Shown here in pieces: positions 46,315-54,071 of a stretch of DNA of 64,000 nt (position 1 is its first letter; every line of letters starts with the position of its first letter). The notes beneath the pieces were generated by a model that worked only from the letters and a program-made list of their open reading frames with translations, ran no database searches and was not told where the DNA came from. Source of the DNA: Candidatus Chlorobium masyuteum (lineage in GTDB: Bacteria > Bacteroidota > Chlorobiia > Chlorobiales > Chlorobiaceae); NCBI RefSeq assembly GCF_011601315.1, contig NZ_JAAORA010000002.1, positions 605,963 to 669,962 on the forward strand, given 5' to 3'. Both the position numbers and the translations under genes were made by a program.

Positions 46315-47007
46315 ATGAGTTCTGTAAAAGCATTTTCCTCATCGTCTGAGTTGGAGTCACTCAATGCACGGTTTACCCAGTCATTTGCGCTTATGGCAAT
46401 GATCTGGATTCTTGGTCTCGTCGGCCATTTTACCCCGGTTCAGGAGTGGCCCGCACTCTTTCTCTATGTTATCGGTTCAATAGGCCTCGTGCTGTATCGT
46501 GGCAAAAAATATGGCGAATGGGAGTCGATGTTTCTTGCCGGTGGCAATCTCCGTAAATCCTTGTTATGGGGTGGTATTGTTGGGCTGGTGCTTTTCGGAA
46601 TGGATATCATGAACACACTTCTCTATTACAAAAACGGCGGAGCGCCGATGATGGAGATGGAGAACATTCTTGTTAACCGTTCACTGCTCTTTCTTTTTCC
46701 GGTGCTTGTTTTTGCCGAAGAGTTTCTCTGGCGCGGCATTATGCTCTCCTCAATGATCGAGAAAGGCTTTAACAAACATCTGACGGTGTTTCTGACCGCC
46801 ATCTTCTATGTTGTCAACCACTTTGCGGTTGCTCCTGTCGGCATGAAAGAGCGTGCATTGATGGCTATGATGGCCTTTCCGATAGGGATTTTCGGCGGTT
46901 ATCTTGTTCTTAAAACCCGCAATGTATGGGGGAGCGTTCTGGTGCATATGATCACCATGCTCTCCATGCTGCTTGATCTGTTTGTTATTCCAAAACTTTT
47001 GCTCTGA
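46315..47007 (+). CDS. CPBP-family intramembrane protease
   Basis: A 230-residue integral membrane protein with about seven helices. The CPBP (CAAX protease and bacteriocin-processing) motifs are EEFLWRG (Glu135, Glu136, Arg140) and FYVVNHF (His169), followed by FGGYLVLKTRNVWGSVLVHM with a further His. Related proteins cleave prenylated or other membrane substrates. The substrate is unknown. trpA starts 14 bases after, perhaps co-transcribed. Confidence 0.87.
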   Translation: MSSVKAFSSSSELESLNARFTQSFALMAMIWILGLVGHFTPVQEWPALFLYVIGSIGLVLYRGKKYGEWESMFLAGGNLRKSLLWGGIVGLVLFGMDIMNTLLYYKNGGAPMMEMENILVNRSLLFLFPVLVFAEEFLWRGIMLSSMIEKGFNKHLTVFLTAIFYVVNHFAVAPVGMKERALMAMMAFPIGIFGGYLVLKTRNVWGSVLVHMITMLSMLLDLFVIPKLLL

Positions 47008-47021
47008 CCTGTTTCGCCTCT

Positions 47022-47825
47022 ATGCACCACAACAGAATTACCCTCCGTTTGCAGCGGGATGAAAAACTGCTGATTGCCTACTATATGCCCGAGTTTCCGG
47101 TTTCGGGTGCCACGCTTCCCGTGCTTGAGGCGCTTGAAGAGAGCGGCGCCGATATCATCGAGCTTGGCATGCCCTTTTCCGATCCGATCGGGGACGGGCC
47201 GGTGATCCAGGATGCGGCGCACACCGCGATCAAAAACGGGGTGACCATCAAACGCCTGCTTGAACTGGTGCGTATTGCCCGACAGGGAGAGGGGTGCCGG
47301 AAGATTACAGCCCCCATTCTTTTGATGGGTTACTGCAACCCCATCATCGCATACGGGATAGACCGGTTTCTTCAGGATGCGGCTCTGGCGGGAGTAGACG
47401 GATTGCTTATACCCGACTTTCCGCCCGAGGAGGCGGCTCTTTTTCTCCAAAAGGCTAAAGATCTTGGTTTGACGGTGGTTTTTCTTGTTTCACCGGTTAC
47501 TCCTCCGGAGAGGATTGAGCTGATTGATTCGCTCTCGACCGATTTTTCCTACTGTCTGGCTGTCAATGCAACAACCGGAACATCCAAGCTTTCCGATGCG
47601 TCAACTGAAGCTGCCGTGGATGAGTACCTGAAACGGGTGCGGCTCCATGCGCGGAAAAAGTTTGTCGTTGGATTCGGCATCCGCGACAGGGAAAGGGTAG
47701 AGCACATGTGGAGTCTGGCTGACGGGGCCGTTGTAGGAACCGCGCTCCTGCAGCATATCGCTCCGGCCTCAACCCCTGCAGAGAGTGCCCGTCTTGCCCG
47801 GGAGTTCTGGAATGCCTTACGATAA
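47022..47825 (+). CDS. trpA: Tryptophan synthase alpha chain
   Basis: TrpA cleaves indole-3-glycerol phosphate to indole, which passes to TrpB. It has the catalytic Glu in ELGMPFSDPIGDGPVIQ, the later DGLLIPDFPPEEA with the catalytic Asp, and the phosphate-binding VGFGIRDRE and GAVVGTAL. 267 residues is normal. It is unlinked from trpB (31.9-33.1 kb) and downstream of the CPBP gene. Confidence 0.95.
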   Translation: MHHNRITLRLQRDEKLLIAYYMPEFPVSGATLPVLEALEESGADIIELGMPFSDPIGDGPVIQDAAHTAIKNGVTIKRLLELVRIARQGEGCRKITAPILLMGYCNPIIAYGIDRFLQDAALAGVDGLLIPDFPPEEAALFLQKAKDLGLTVVFLVSPVTPPERIELIDSLSTDFSYCLAVNATTGTSKLSDASTEAAVDEYLKRVRLHARKKFVVGFGIRDRERVEHMWSLADGAVVGTALLQHIAPASTPAESARLAREFWNALR

Positions 47826-47988
47826 TTCCGGATTTTCGATTCTGAATTTTGGATTGCAGCAGGGGCGAACCAGCCTGTTTGCTCTTTTGGCATTGTCATC
47901 TCAAACGTCAGAGAGGGGATCTGATTTGGGGTTTGCCTATTGTTGTTGTTTAATTCACAATCCGGAATCCAACATTCAAAATCCCTTC
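47823..47988. repeat. Composite of dispersed intergenic repeats
   Basis: AATTCCGGATTTTCGATTCTGAATTTTGGATT, then a GGGGCGAACCAGCCTGTTTGCTC block, then GTCATCTCAAACGTCAGAGAG, and finally CACAATCCGGAATCCAACATTCAAAATCCC in opposite orientation. These words match the repeats near 8531, 8771 and 31531. The glycosyltransferase frame is open through this repeat but its true start lies after it. Confidence 0.5.
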
Positions 47989-49011
47989 ATGACCTTATCT
48001 GCTCCACATCTCCCGTCGGTCGATATCATCATTCCCCATTTTAAACGGCGTGACATGCTTGAGCGCTGTCTTGATTCGCTTGCAGAGACCCGCTATCCGG
48101 CGATGGGGATCATCGTTGTTGATAACGGGGGTACAGAGGCAGGGCTTGTGTTTATGGTGAAACGCTACCGGAATGCCCGTCTTGTGCGTCTCGGCGAGAA
48201 CAGGGGGTATGCCGGAGGGTGCAACGAGGGGCTGAAACACTCTACAGCCGACTATGTGGTTTTTATGAATGATGATACCCGTCATGACCCGCTCTGGCTT
48301 GATCGGCTTGTGACGGCGGCATGTGAAGATGACCGTACCGGTGCACTCCAGCCGAAAATCCTTTCGCTGAAAGCCTTCGAGAAGGGGCAAAAGGTTTTTG
48401 ATTATGCAGGCGCTGCCGGAGGGATGATCGATCGGCTCGGTTATCCCTGGTGTTTTGGGCGAACTTTCTCGGCAATCGAGATGGATCGGGGCCAGTATGA
48501 TAAAGGCAGGGAGATTTTCTGGGCTTCCGGTGTTGCCATGTTTGTCAACAGATCGGTGGCAGAAGAGCTTGGGGGCTTTGACGGGGAGTTTTTCATGCAG
48601 ATGGAGGAGATCGATCTCTCCTGGCGCATGAAGCTTGCCGGGTACACTATCCGCTCGGTCCCTTCATCACTTATACTGCATGAAGGGGGGGCATCGCTCC
48701 CCGGCGGTTCAGCCGAAAAGATCTATTTCAACCACCGCAACAACATTGCGATGCTGCTCAAGAACCTCGGTATCCCTGGGCTTTTACTGGTGCTGCCGCT
48801 TCGGTTACTTCTTGAAGTGGCAGCTGCGCTTTTTTATCTGACCCAGTTTCCCGGCAGTCTGGCAAAATCGGGCGCCGTGTGGCGTGCCTTCGGTGACACG
48901 CTCCGTCATTGGGCGGATATCATGAAGAAGCGCCGGGTGGTACAGCATACCCGGCAGCTCCCTGACCGGACTGTTTTTAAAGGTTTGCCGCTGACATTAC
49001 TGCTTCGGTGA
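47989..49011 (+). CDS. Family 2 glycosyltransferase
   Basis: A 340-residue GT-A enzyme that adds a sugar from a nucleotide donor, probably rhamnosyltransferase-like, to an envelope glycan. It begins SVDIIIPHFKRRDMLERCLD. It has YAGGCNEGLKHSTADYVVFM followed by the metal-binding NDDTRHD, and FFMQMEEIDLSWRMKLAGY with the catalytic region. A hydrophobic C-terminal stretch (LLLVLPLRLLLEVAAALFYL) may anchor it to the membrane. ATG 47989 is chosen because upstream codons are repeat DNA. Confidence 0.88.
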   Translation: MTLSAPHLPSVDIIIPHFKRRDMLERCLDSLAETRYPAMGIIVVDNGGTEAGLVFMVKRYRNARLVRLGENRGYAGGCNEGLKHSTADYVVFMNDDTRHDPLWLDRLVTAACEDDRTGALQPKILSLKAFEKGQKVFDYAGAAGGMIDRLGYPWCFGRTFSAIEMDRGQYDKGREIFWASGVAMFVNRSVAEELGGFDGEFFMQMEEIDLSWRMKLAGYTIRSVPSSLILHEGGASLPGGSAEKIYFNHRNNIAMLLKNLGIPGLLLVLPLRLLLEVAAALFYLTQFPGSLAKSGAVWRAFGDTLRHWADIMKKRRVVQHTRQLPDRTVFKGLPLTLLLR

Positions 49012-49019
49012 AAAGAGGA

Positions 49020-49670
49020 TTACTGGTTCTTTATGGCAAGAGATGTTAATGATTCAGACCGCTTTTTCATGGCAGAAAGCATTAACGGGCACTCTTTTTT
49101 CTGAACATTTCGTACGGCAAAGCCGGGGGCAAAAAAATTCGGTTTCACCTCGGCCTTGTAGGTCAGAAAGGTCCCCTTGTCGGGAGGTGAGACAAGCAGC
49201 AGCCACTCTCCGTGATAGACCTTGAAGTCGCCGGTTATCTGCTCGAAATTCAGCCGCTTTGGCTTCTCTCCCCAGACTCTCATTTTAACATTAACCGTCT
49301 TGCTGAAAACAAAGAGTCCGGATTTCCCTTTTTCAAACATCACCTTCTCACTGCCATTGTCTGAAATAATGCCGCTGTCAAGCACACCAGGGACAAAATT
49401 TTTGTGATTGTTATAGTCTGTAATGACTGCCCAGACGGTTTCAGGGGGGGCGGCAATGTAGACATCACCCCTGACGCCGGTTACACCATTTTCAAGCTGT
49501 GACAGAGAAACAATAATTTTCCCGTTGAGCAGCATTGTCCGGGCCATGGAGAGCGTGTCGGAAGAGACCGGTGTGCCGGGCAGCGGGAGTGCCGCAGAGG
49601 AAACAGTCGAGTGCATCGAAATCATGAGCAGCATCGTGACCCATCGTGTCATTGAGATGAGTTTTTTCAT
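49020..49670 (-). CDS. Exported SRPBCC-fold protein
   Basis: A 216-residue START/SRPBCC-like lipid- or ligand-binding protein with a signal peptide (MKKLISMTRWVTMLLMISMH). The fold pattern is GDVYIAAPPETVWAVITDY, FVPGVLDSGIISDNG, FSKTVNVKMRVWGEKPKRLN and TFLTYKAEVKPNFFAPGF. The second SRPBCC protein (50949-51527) shares this layout, so they are paralogues. ATG 49670 is taken as the start; ATG 49703 is upstream. It is downstream of the reductase gene. Confidence 0.78.
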   Translation of the reverse strand: MKKLISMTRWVTMLLMISMHSTVSSAALPLPGTPVSSDTLSMARTMLLNGKIIVSLSQLENGVTGVRGDVYIAAPPETVWAVITDYNNHKNFVPGVLDSGIISDNGSEKVMFEKGKSGLFVFSKTVNVKMRVWGEKPKRLNFEQITGDFKVYHGEWLLLVSPPDKGTFLTYKAEVKPNFFAPGFAVRNVQKKECPLMLSAMKKRSESLTSLAIKNQ

Positions 49671-49723
49671 GGTATCTCCAGTATGTTCATCGTTAGCTTG
49701 CATTTATCATCACGTTTATCATG

Positions 49724-50761
49724 TCATCGTTTTGGCAGATGTCCCCATTTAACCATATCCTCAACAGCCTCAATAATGCTTTGCTTTATATCCATGAAGG
49801 AGAGCCCAAGTTCCCGCCTGATTTTTGCATTGTCATAGCGGAAGGTCCGGCCTACATTGGTTCGGATATAGGTTCCGGTATCTTTAGGCTGCGTGAAGGA
49901 GAGCAGTTTCATGAGCAGTGTACCGGCCTTTCCTGACAGATCGAGTTTTGGAAGTGCGTATTTGCGGAAGCCGGAAGATTTGAGCAGTGCAACAAGATCC
50001 CGCATGTGCATGGCATCTCCGGAACAGAGATAACGTCCGCTTGCAGCACCGTTCGTCATGGCAAGAAGATGCGCTTTGGCCACATCGCGGACATCGACAA
50101 AACCCCAGTTGATATCCATAATGCCGGGATAGACACCGGTCATGATGTCGCGGATGATCTGGTTCGTGGTGTTGAGCGAAGGACCGAGTGAAGGGCCGAC
50201 CACCATGAAGGGGTTGATAACGACCAGATCAAATGCCGGTTTTTTCTGCATGATGAAATCCCATGCTGCCCGTTCGGCAAGGGTTTTGGAGTACTGGTAG
50301 GGGTGTCGATCAAGGGAAGACATGGTATTCCAGTCTTTTTCGGTAAAGACTTTTGAGCTCTCCGGCTCATCGGTGATTGCGGCAATCGAGGAGGTGAACA
50401 CCACCCGTTTGACACCGCCTGATTTCATGCAGCTATGCAGTATACTCTCCGTGCCGTCCACCGCAGGATCAACCAGATCCTCCTGGGGATTTTTGACATT
50501 GATCTCGTAGGGACTTGCGGTATGGATAACATAGTCGCATCCGTCAACCGCCCGGTCATAGGCATTCGCTTGAAGCAGATCAGCCTTTACCAGTTCAAGC
50601 CGTTCTTCAGCTCCCGGCAGATTGAGCAGAAAGGGATAGTTTTCAGCACTTTTGCGAACGGTTCCCCTTACCCTGTAGCCCTCCCGGAGCAGATCCCTGA
50701 CGATATATGCGGCAATAAATCCGGAGGCTCCGGTGACACAGACGGGTTTACTGGTGATCAT
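49724..50761 (-). CDS. NAD(P)-dependent epimerase/reductase (DFR-like)
   Basis: A 345-residue extended short-chain dehydrogenase. It has the nucleotide-binding VTGASGFIAAYIVRDLL, the acidic loop RGTVR, and the catalytic Tyr-Lys in YQYSKTLAER (about 155-165). The layout resembles dihydroflavonol reductases and sterol dehydrogenases. Flanked by two SRPBCC proteins on the same strand, it may act on a bound hydrophobic ligand. The substrate is unknown. Confidence 0.83.
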   Translation of the reverse strand: MITSKPVCVTGASGFIAAYIVRDLLREGYRVRGTVRKSAENYPFLLNLPGAEERLELVKADLLQANAYDRAVDGCDYVIHTASPYEINVKNPQEDLVDPAVDGTESILHSCMKSGGVKRVVFTSSIAAITDEPESSKVFTEKDWNTMSSLDRHPYQYSKTLAERAAWDFIMQKKPAFDLVVINPFMVVGPSLGPSLNTTNQIIRDIMTGVYPGIMDINWGFVDVRDVAKAHLLAMTNGAASGRYLCSGDAMHMRDLVALLKSSGFRKYALPKLDLSGKAGTLLMKLLSFTQPKDTGTYIRTNVGRTFRYDNAKIRRELGLSFMDIKQSIIEAVEDMVKWGHLPKR

Positions 50762-50791
50762 AATTTGAACAATACTGAATGGTTGAAATAA

Positions 50792-50929
50792 AGGGCATCT
50801 CTATTAATTTATTCCGCGATTCGATTGCTTCGTTGGGCGGTGCTCGAAATCCTCAAGTACTACGTGTACATTCCGGTTTCTGCGCTGCCTCGCACTCAAA
50901 CCGCTCACGACAATTTATAGAGATGTCCT
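50792..50929. repeat. 138-bp structured repeat element, copy B
   Basis: Outer arms AGGGCATCTCTATTAATTT and AATTTATAGAGATGTCCT pair with one wobble. The interior matches copy A (46077-46214) closely: TTCGTTGGGCGGTGCTCGAA, CCTCAAGTACTACGTGTACA, CTCAAACCGCTCACGACA. It lies between the reductase start and the second SRPBCC gene. Confidence 0.75.
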
Positions 50930-50948
50930 AAAGGTTGTTACTTCCTTT

Positions 50949-51527
50949 TCAGGATTGAACCGGGCACAGCGCTTCTGCCGTTTTTTTGTGCGCCCTGAGT
51001 ATTCCCGGCATATCCTGCCACTGAACAAAGCTTACAAGAATCGGCGGTGCAAAAAAGAGTGGCTTGATCTCCGCATGGTAGGAGAGTATGGTTCCTTTCA
51101 GTGAGTCACGGCTCTCAAGAATCCACTCTCCCCGGTAGACGCTGAAATCACCCTCCACCTGTTCGAAAGAGACTTTTTTCAGGTACTCCTCCCTCAATCG
51201 CAAGCGAAAATTAACGGTTTTTTCGAAAAAAAAGATGCCGGTTTTTCCGGTCTGGTCAAGCATAACCTCATTGCCCTTGCGTTCAACAATGCTGCTCGCG
51301 ACCACTTTCGGCAGGGTTTTGTTCAGATGGTCATAATCAGTCAGGGCTTTCCAGACACACTCTATCGGGGCATCTATCAGGATTTTCCCGTTAACTTTTA
51401 CGATGTCGTTCGCAAGAAAGGCAAGATCCACAAGAGTTTCTCCACTCTTGAGCCGGGATATCTCGCTTGAATGCTGTTCCATAGTGCTATTGTCGTTACA
51501 TGCTTTGCGCAACTGATTTATTAACAT
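50949..51527 (-). CDS. SRPBCC-fold protein (second paralogue)
   Basis: A 192-residue START/SRPBCC protein: VNGKILIDAPIECVWKALTD, YDHLNKTLPKVVASSIVER, FFEKTVNFRLRLREEYLKK and LSYHAEIKPLFFAPPILVSF. Unlike its relative at 49020 it has no obvious signal peptide, so it is cytoplasmic. An internal ATG (MEQHSSEISRL, residue 16) is an alternative start. Confidence 0.75.
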   Translation of the reverse strand: MLINQLRKACNDNSTMEQHSSEISRLKSGETLVDLAFLANDIVKVNGKILIDAPIECVWKALTDYDHLNKTLPKVVASSIVERKGNEVMLDQTGKTGIFFFEKTVNFRLRLREEYLKKVSFEQVEGDFSVYRGEWILESRDSLKGTILSYHAEIKPLFFAPPILVSFVQWQDMPGILRAHKKTAEALCPVQS

Positions 51528-51683
51528 AAATCTTTACTGCACGGAAGCCCTCTGTATTTCAATGTACAAGCATATGCATGACTCTGCAACGTTTGTTTCA
51601 TCAAACGTCATGAACAATGGCTTTTTGAGAATAGTTCTCGCTCAGAACGGTGCGGTGAGTTCTATCCCTTGTGGAAGGGATAG

Positions 51684-52094
51684 CTACTGTAGAGTCTCAA
51701 CAGAAAAGAGTTTCCGGATGGCGGGGCTGACATCGGTTGGGCGACCGCTTTTGCGGTCAATGGGGCACAAGACTGGTCTGACAATGGCAAGCGGGCAGAG
51801 GCTCAACGCATGCACAATTTCGGTATGGCGGTCGAATGCAAACCGGGAGGCGTTGCCGATCCATGTGCGTACCAGAACCGTATCACCCAACAGGGCAGGC
51901 CGTTTGTAATCGATCTCATGACGTCGTATTACCCAGATGAGCTTCTCCTGTTCATCCACAGGCGCAATGGCACTCCAGTGCGCCATTGCCGCCTCCTGCA
52001 CCCAGCGCAGATAGACCACGTTGTTGACATGGCCGAGCATGTCAATATCCTCCGGCTCCACCCTTATAGTTATGGAAAATCGCTCCTTACTCAT
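51684..52094 (-). CDS. Acyl-CoA thioesterase, YbgC/4HBT-type hotdog fold
   Basis: A 136-residue single-hotdog protein with the 4HBT signature RVEPEDIDMLGHVNNVVYLRWVQEA (Asp and His/Asn active-site cluster). Such enzymes hydrolyse acyl- or hydroxybenzoyl-CoA thioesters. I took ATG 52094; a GTG start three codons upstream is possible. It is transcribed away from psiE. Confidence 0.85.
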   Translation of the reverse strand: MSKERFSITIRVEPEDIDMLGHVNNVVYLRWVQEAAMAHWSAIAPVDEQEKLIWVIRRHEIDYKRPALLGDTVLVRTWIGNASRFAFDRHTEIVHALSLCPLAIVRPVLCPIDRKSGRPTDVSPAIRKLFSVETLQ

Positions 52095-52229
52095 GGCACA
52101 CACTCTCTCTTCGGGCGTTGTTGAAAAAACATGATACAGAGTGACGTAACGCCAACCCTTATGCCTTTCTATTGTATCGTACTTTATTTTGAAAAGTCGC
52201 GTGCATATGATTACAATATAGCAAGCGAG

Positions 52230-52290
52230 TTTTTCCTGAAGTACAGTCTTTTCCGGAGTTTTTTCTGAAGTTCCGTCCTGTTATGGGGAG
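52230..52290. repeat. Imperfect tandem direct repeat upstream of psiE
   Basis: TTTTTCCTGAAGTACAGTC...CCGGAG (52230-52257) is followed by TTTTTTCTGAAGTTCCGTC...GGGGAG (52258-52290), two related units of about 30 bases. They lie 36-96 bases before psiE and could be regulator sites. Confidence 0.35.
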
Positions 52291-52325
52291 TGTTTTTTTC
52301 AGGATAACCCTATAAATTCGGGCTC

Positions 52326-52778
52326 ATGATCGCAAAGTTCGAGCAGCGTCTGTTAGTTGCCCTTCGGGCATTTAACCATATTCTGCATGCCTTTCTGGCG
52401 GTTGCTCTGGTGCTGGCCAGTCTGATGGTTGTCTGGGAGTTTTCCGTTTCGGTATTTCATGCAATTCAGAATAACAATCTTGCGCACGGGTTCCTGCAGG
52501 CATTGGGTACGCTCTTTATTGTCTGGACACTTTCAAGCCTGATCTCTGCTGAAATCAACTTTGTGCAGACCGGTGTTTTTCATGTGGTCGTTTTCATTGA
52601 AGTTGCCATGATCACCCTTCTCCGCCAGCTCATCTCCGAACCGGTAAGAAGTGCAACAGCGGGGCAGAGTGTGGACGAGATTTTCAATTCATGGCACTAT
52701 GGTCTTCTGCTTGCATCCCTGCTCGTGATCGGCATCCTGCACAAACTGGTAACGAGCTCCAGCAAAAAAGAGCTGTAA
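52326..52778 (+). CDS. psiE: PsiE-family membrane protein
   Basis: A 150-residue protein with four membrane helices (about 15-40, 55-75, 80-98, 120-142), matching the phosphate-starvation-inducible PsiE family: FLQALGTLFIVWTLSSLISAE and FIEVAMITLLRQLI. Molecular function is unknown; in E. coli psiE is a PhoB-regulated gene. No exact Pho box was seen here, only the direct repeat described upstream. Confidence 0.78.
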   Translation: MIAKFEQRLLVALRAFNHILHAFLAVALVLASLMVVWEFSVSVFHAIQNNNLAHGFLQALGTLFIVWTLSSLISAEINFVQTGVFHVVVFIEVAMITLLRQLISEPVRSATAGQSVDEIFNSWHYGLLLASLLVIGILHKLVTSSSKKEL

Positions 52779-53039
52779 TAGGAAGAGAGTTCTTTGAGGG
52801 CGGAATGGGTACAGGAGATCAGGGTGCAATGCCTCGTTGCCAATGTCCCCGTATTTTTCTGACAATATGCCGCTCCTCTGGAGCTGAAGAGAAGAGCAAT
52901 CAGAAGCGTTGTTTTAAGTCCCACAGGGACGCGTTACAGGTAGAATCCCAGGCAAGGTGTCACACCCTCTCATTGTTTTATTTTCTCCCTGCTCATGTGC
53001 CAGGTATTGTTCAATATCTCGGCATTTACAAGGATAATG

Positions 53040-53061
53040 AGTATACTTTGTACGTTATACT
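53040..53061. promoter_or_regulatory. Possible operator of orphan antitoxin gene
   Basis: AGTATA (53040-53045) and TATACT (53056-53061) are inverted repeats around 10 bases, about 20 bases before the antitoxin ATG. Confidence 0.3.
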
Positions 53062-53081
53062 GTAACGCAAAAGATGAAATT

Positions 53082-53336
53082 ATGATAGCAATCAGTACAA
53101 CGGAGTTGCGCAAAAACCTCCGTAAATATCTTAACATGGCTAATAAAGAGCGTGTCATCATCCAGTGTGGTGGCACAGAGACCTATGAGATTGTACCGGC
53201 CAAAAAAATAAGCGATACGGACAGGTATTTCTCAGATCCGAAGGTCATTAAGGCCATTGAACAGGGAAAAGCAGATGCCGAAGCTGGCAGGGTGACAAGG
53301 ATAGCTGATCCGGATGATCTATGGCCAAGTATTTGA
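53082..53336 (+). CDS. Phd-like antitoxin without intact toxin
   Basis: An 84-residue Phd/YefM-type protein: AISTTELRKNLRKYLNMANK (DNA-binding N-terminus), ERVIIQCGGTETYEIVPA and an acidic C-terminal helix. ATG 53082 starts the conserved region; the frame is open from 52995 but not protein-like. The usual toxin gene does not follow. A 23-codon frame starts inside the antitoxin's end (MAKYLNNMGS) and soon stops, which may be the remains of the toxin. Confidence 0.75.
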   Translation: MIAISTTELRKNLRKYLNMANKERVIIQCGGTETYEIVPAKKISDTDRYFSDPKVIKAIEQGKADAEAGRVTRIADPDDLWPSI

Positions 53337-53392
53337 ATAATATGGGGAGCTGTTTCATAAACGACAATCTTTCTTCGTATGATTACCACTGA
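53318..53392 (+). pseudogene. Possible remnant of cognate toxin
   Basis: A short frame starting near 53322, overlapping the antitoxin stop as toxin genes do, encodes MAKYLNNMGS and about 13 more residues before a stop near 53390. It may be a decayed toxin, or chance. Confidence 0.25.
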
Positions 53393-54044
53393 AACGCTTG
53401 ATTTTCTCCGGGAACTGAAACTGAACAATGACCGGGGGTGGTTTGAGATTCACAAGAAAGAGTATCAGCATGCCTATGGTGAGTTTCTTGATACCGTGGT
53501 GAAGCTGATTCTGGCGATTGGCGAGTTTGATAAAGATGTTGCCGGATCGCACCTTGATCCGAAGTCCTGCATCATGCGCATCAACCGCGATGTCCGGTTT
53601 TCGAAGGATAAGTCACCCTACAAAACCAACTTTTTTGCCTTTATCAACAGGGGTGGCCGTAAAAGTCCCTACGGTGGTTACTACTTCCATATAGAACCGG
53701 GAGAATCGTTTATCGGGGGTGGAATCTATATGCCGGAACCGGCAGTGCTTGATCAGTTGAGAGGTGAAATCGACCGGCATTTCAGTGAGTGGCACTCCAT
53801 TATTTCAAAAAAAGAGTTCATCTCCCGTTTTCCGAAAGGTGTTGAGCCTTCGGGCAGCCTGAAGAGGCCGCCGAAAGGGTATGAAGTCACCAATCCCGCA
53901 ATGGAGTATCTCAAGTTCAAGGGGTACTACACCCAGCAGTTTCTTTCCGACAGGGAGGTCACCGATTCGGCTCTCATAAGCCGGATTTCCGATACCTTTC
54001 TCTCCTCCAAACCGATGATTGATTTTTTGAACAGGGCGCTTTAG
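53379..54044 (+). CDS. DUF2461 protein
   Basis: A 221-residue cytoplasmic protein of the DUF2461 family: TLDFLRELKLNNDRGWFEIH, the conserved RINRDVRFSKDKSPYKTNFF and YYFHIEPGESFIGGGIYMPE. The function of the family is unknown. The MFS gene begins 27 bases after, same strand. Confidence 0.88.
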   Translation: MITTETLDFLRELKLNNDRGWFEIHKKEYQHAYGEFLDTVVKLILAIGEFDKDVAGSHLDPKSCIMRINRDVRFSKDKSPYKTNFFAFINRGGRKSPYGGYYFHIEPGESFIGGGIYMPEPAVLDQLRGEIDRHFSEWHSIISKKEFISRFPKGVEPSGSLKRPPKGYEVTNPAMEYLKFKGYYTQQFLSDREVTDSALISRISDTFLSSKPMIDFLNRAL

Positions 54045-54071
54045 CCCCTCCAAAACGGGTGTACATTTTTT

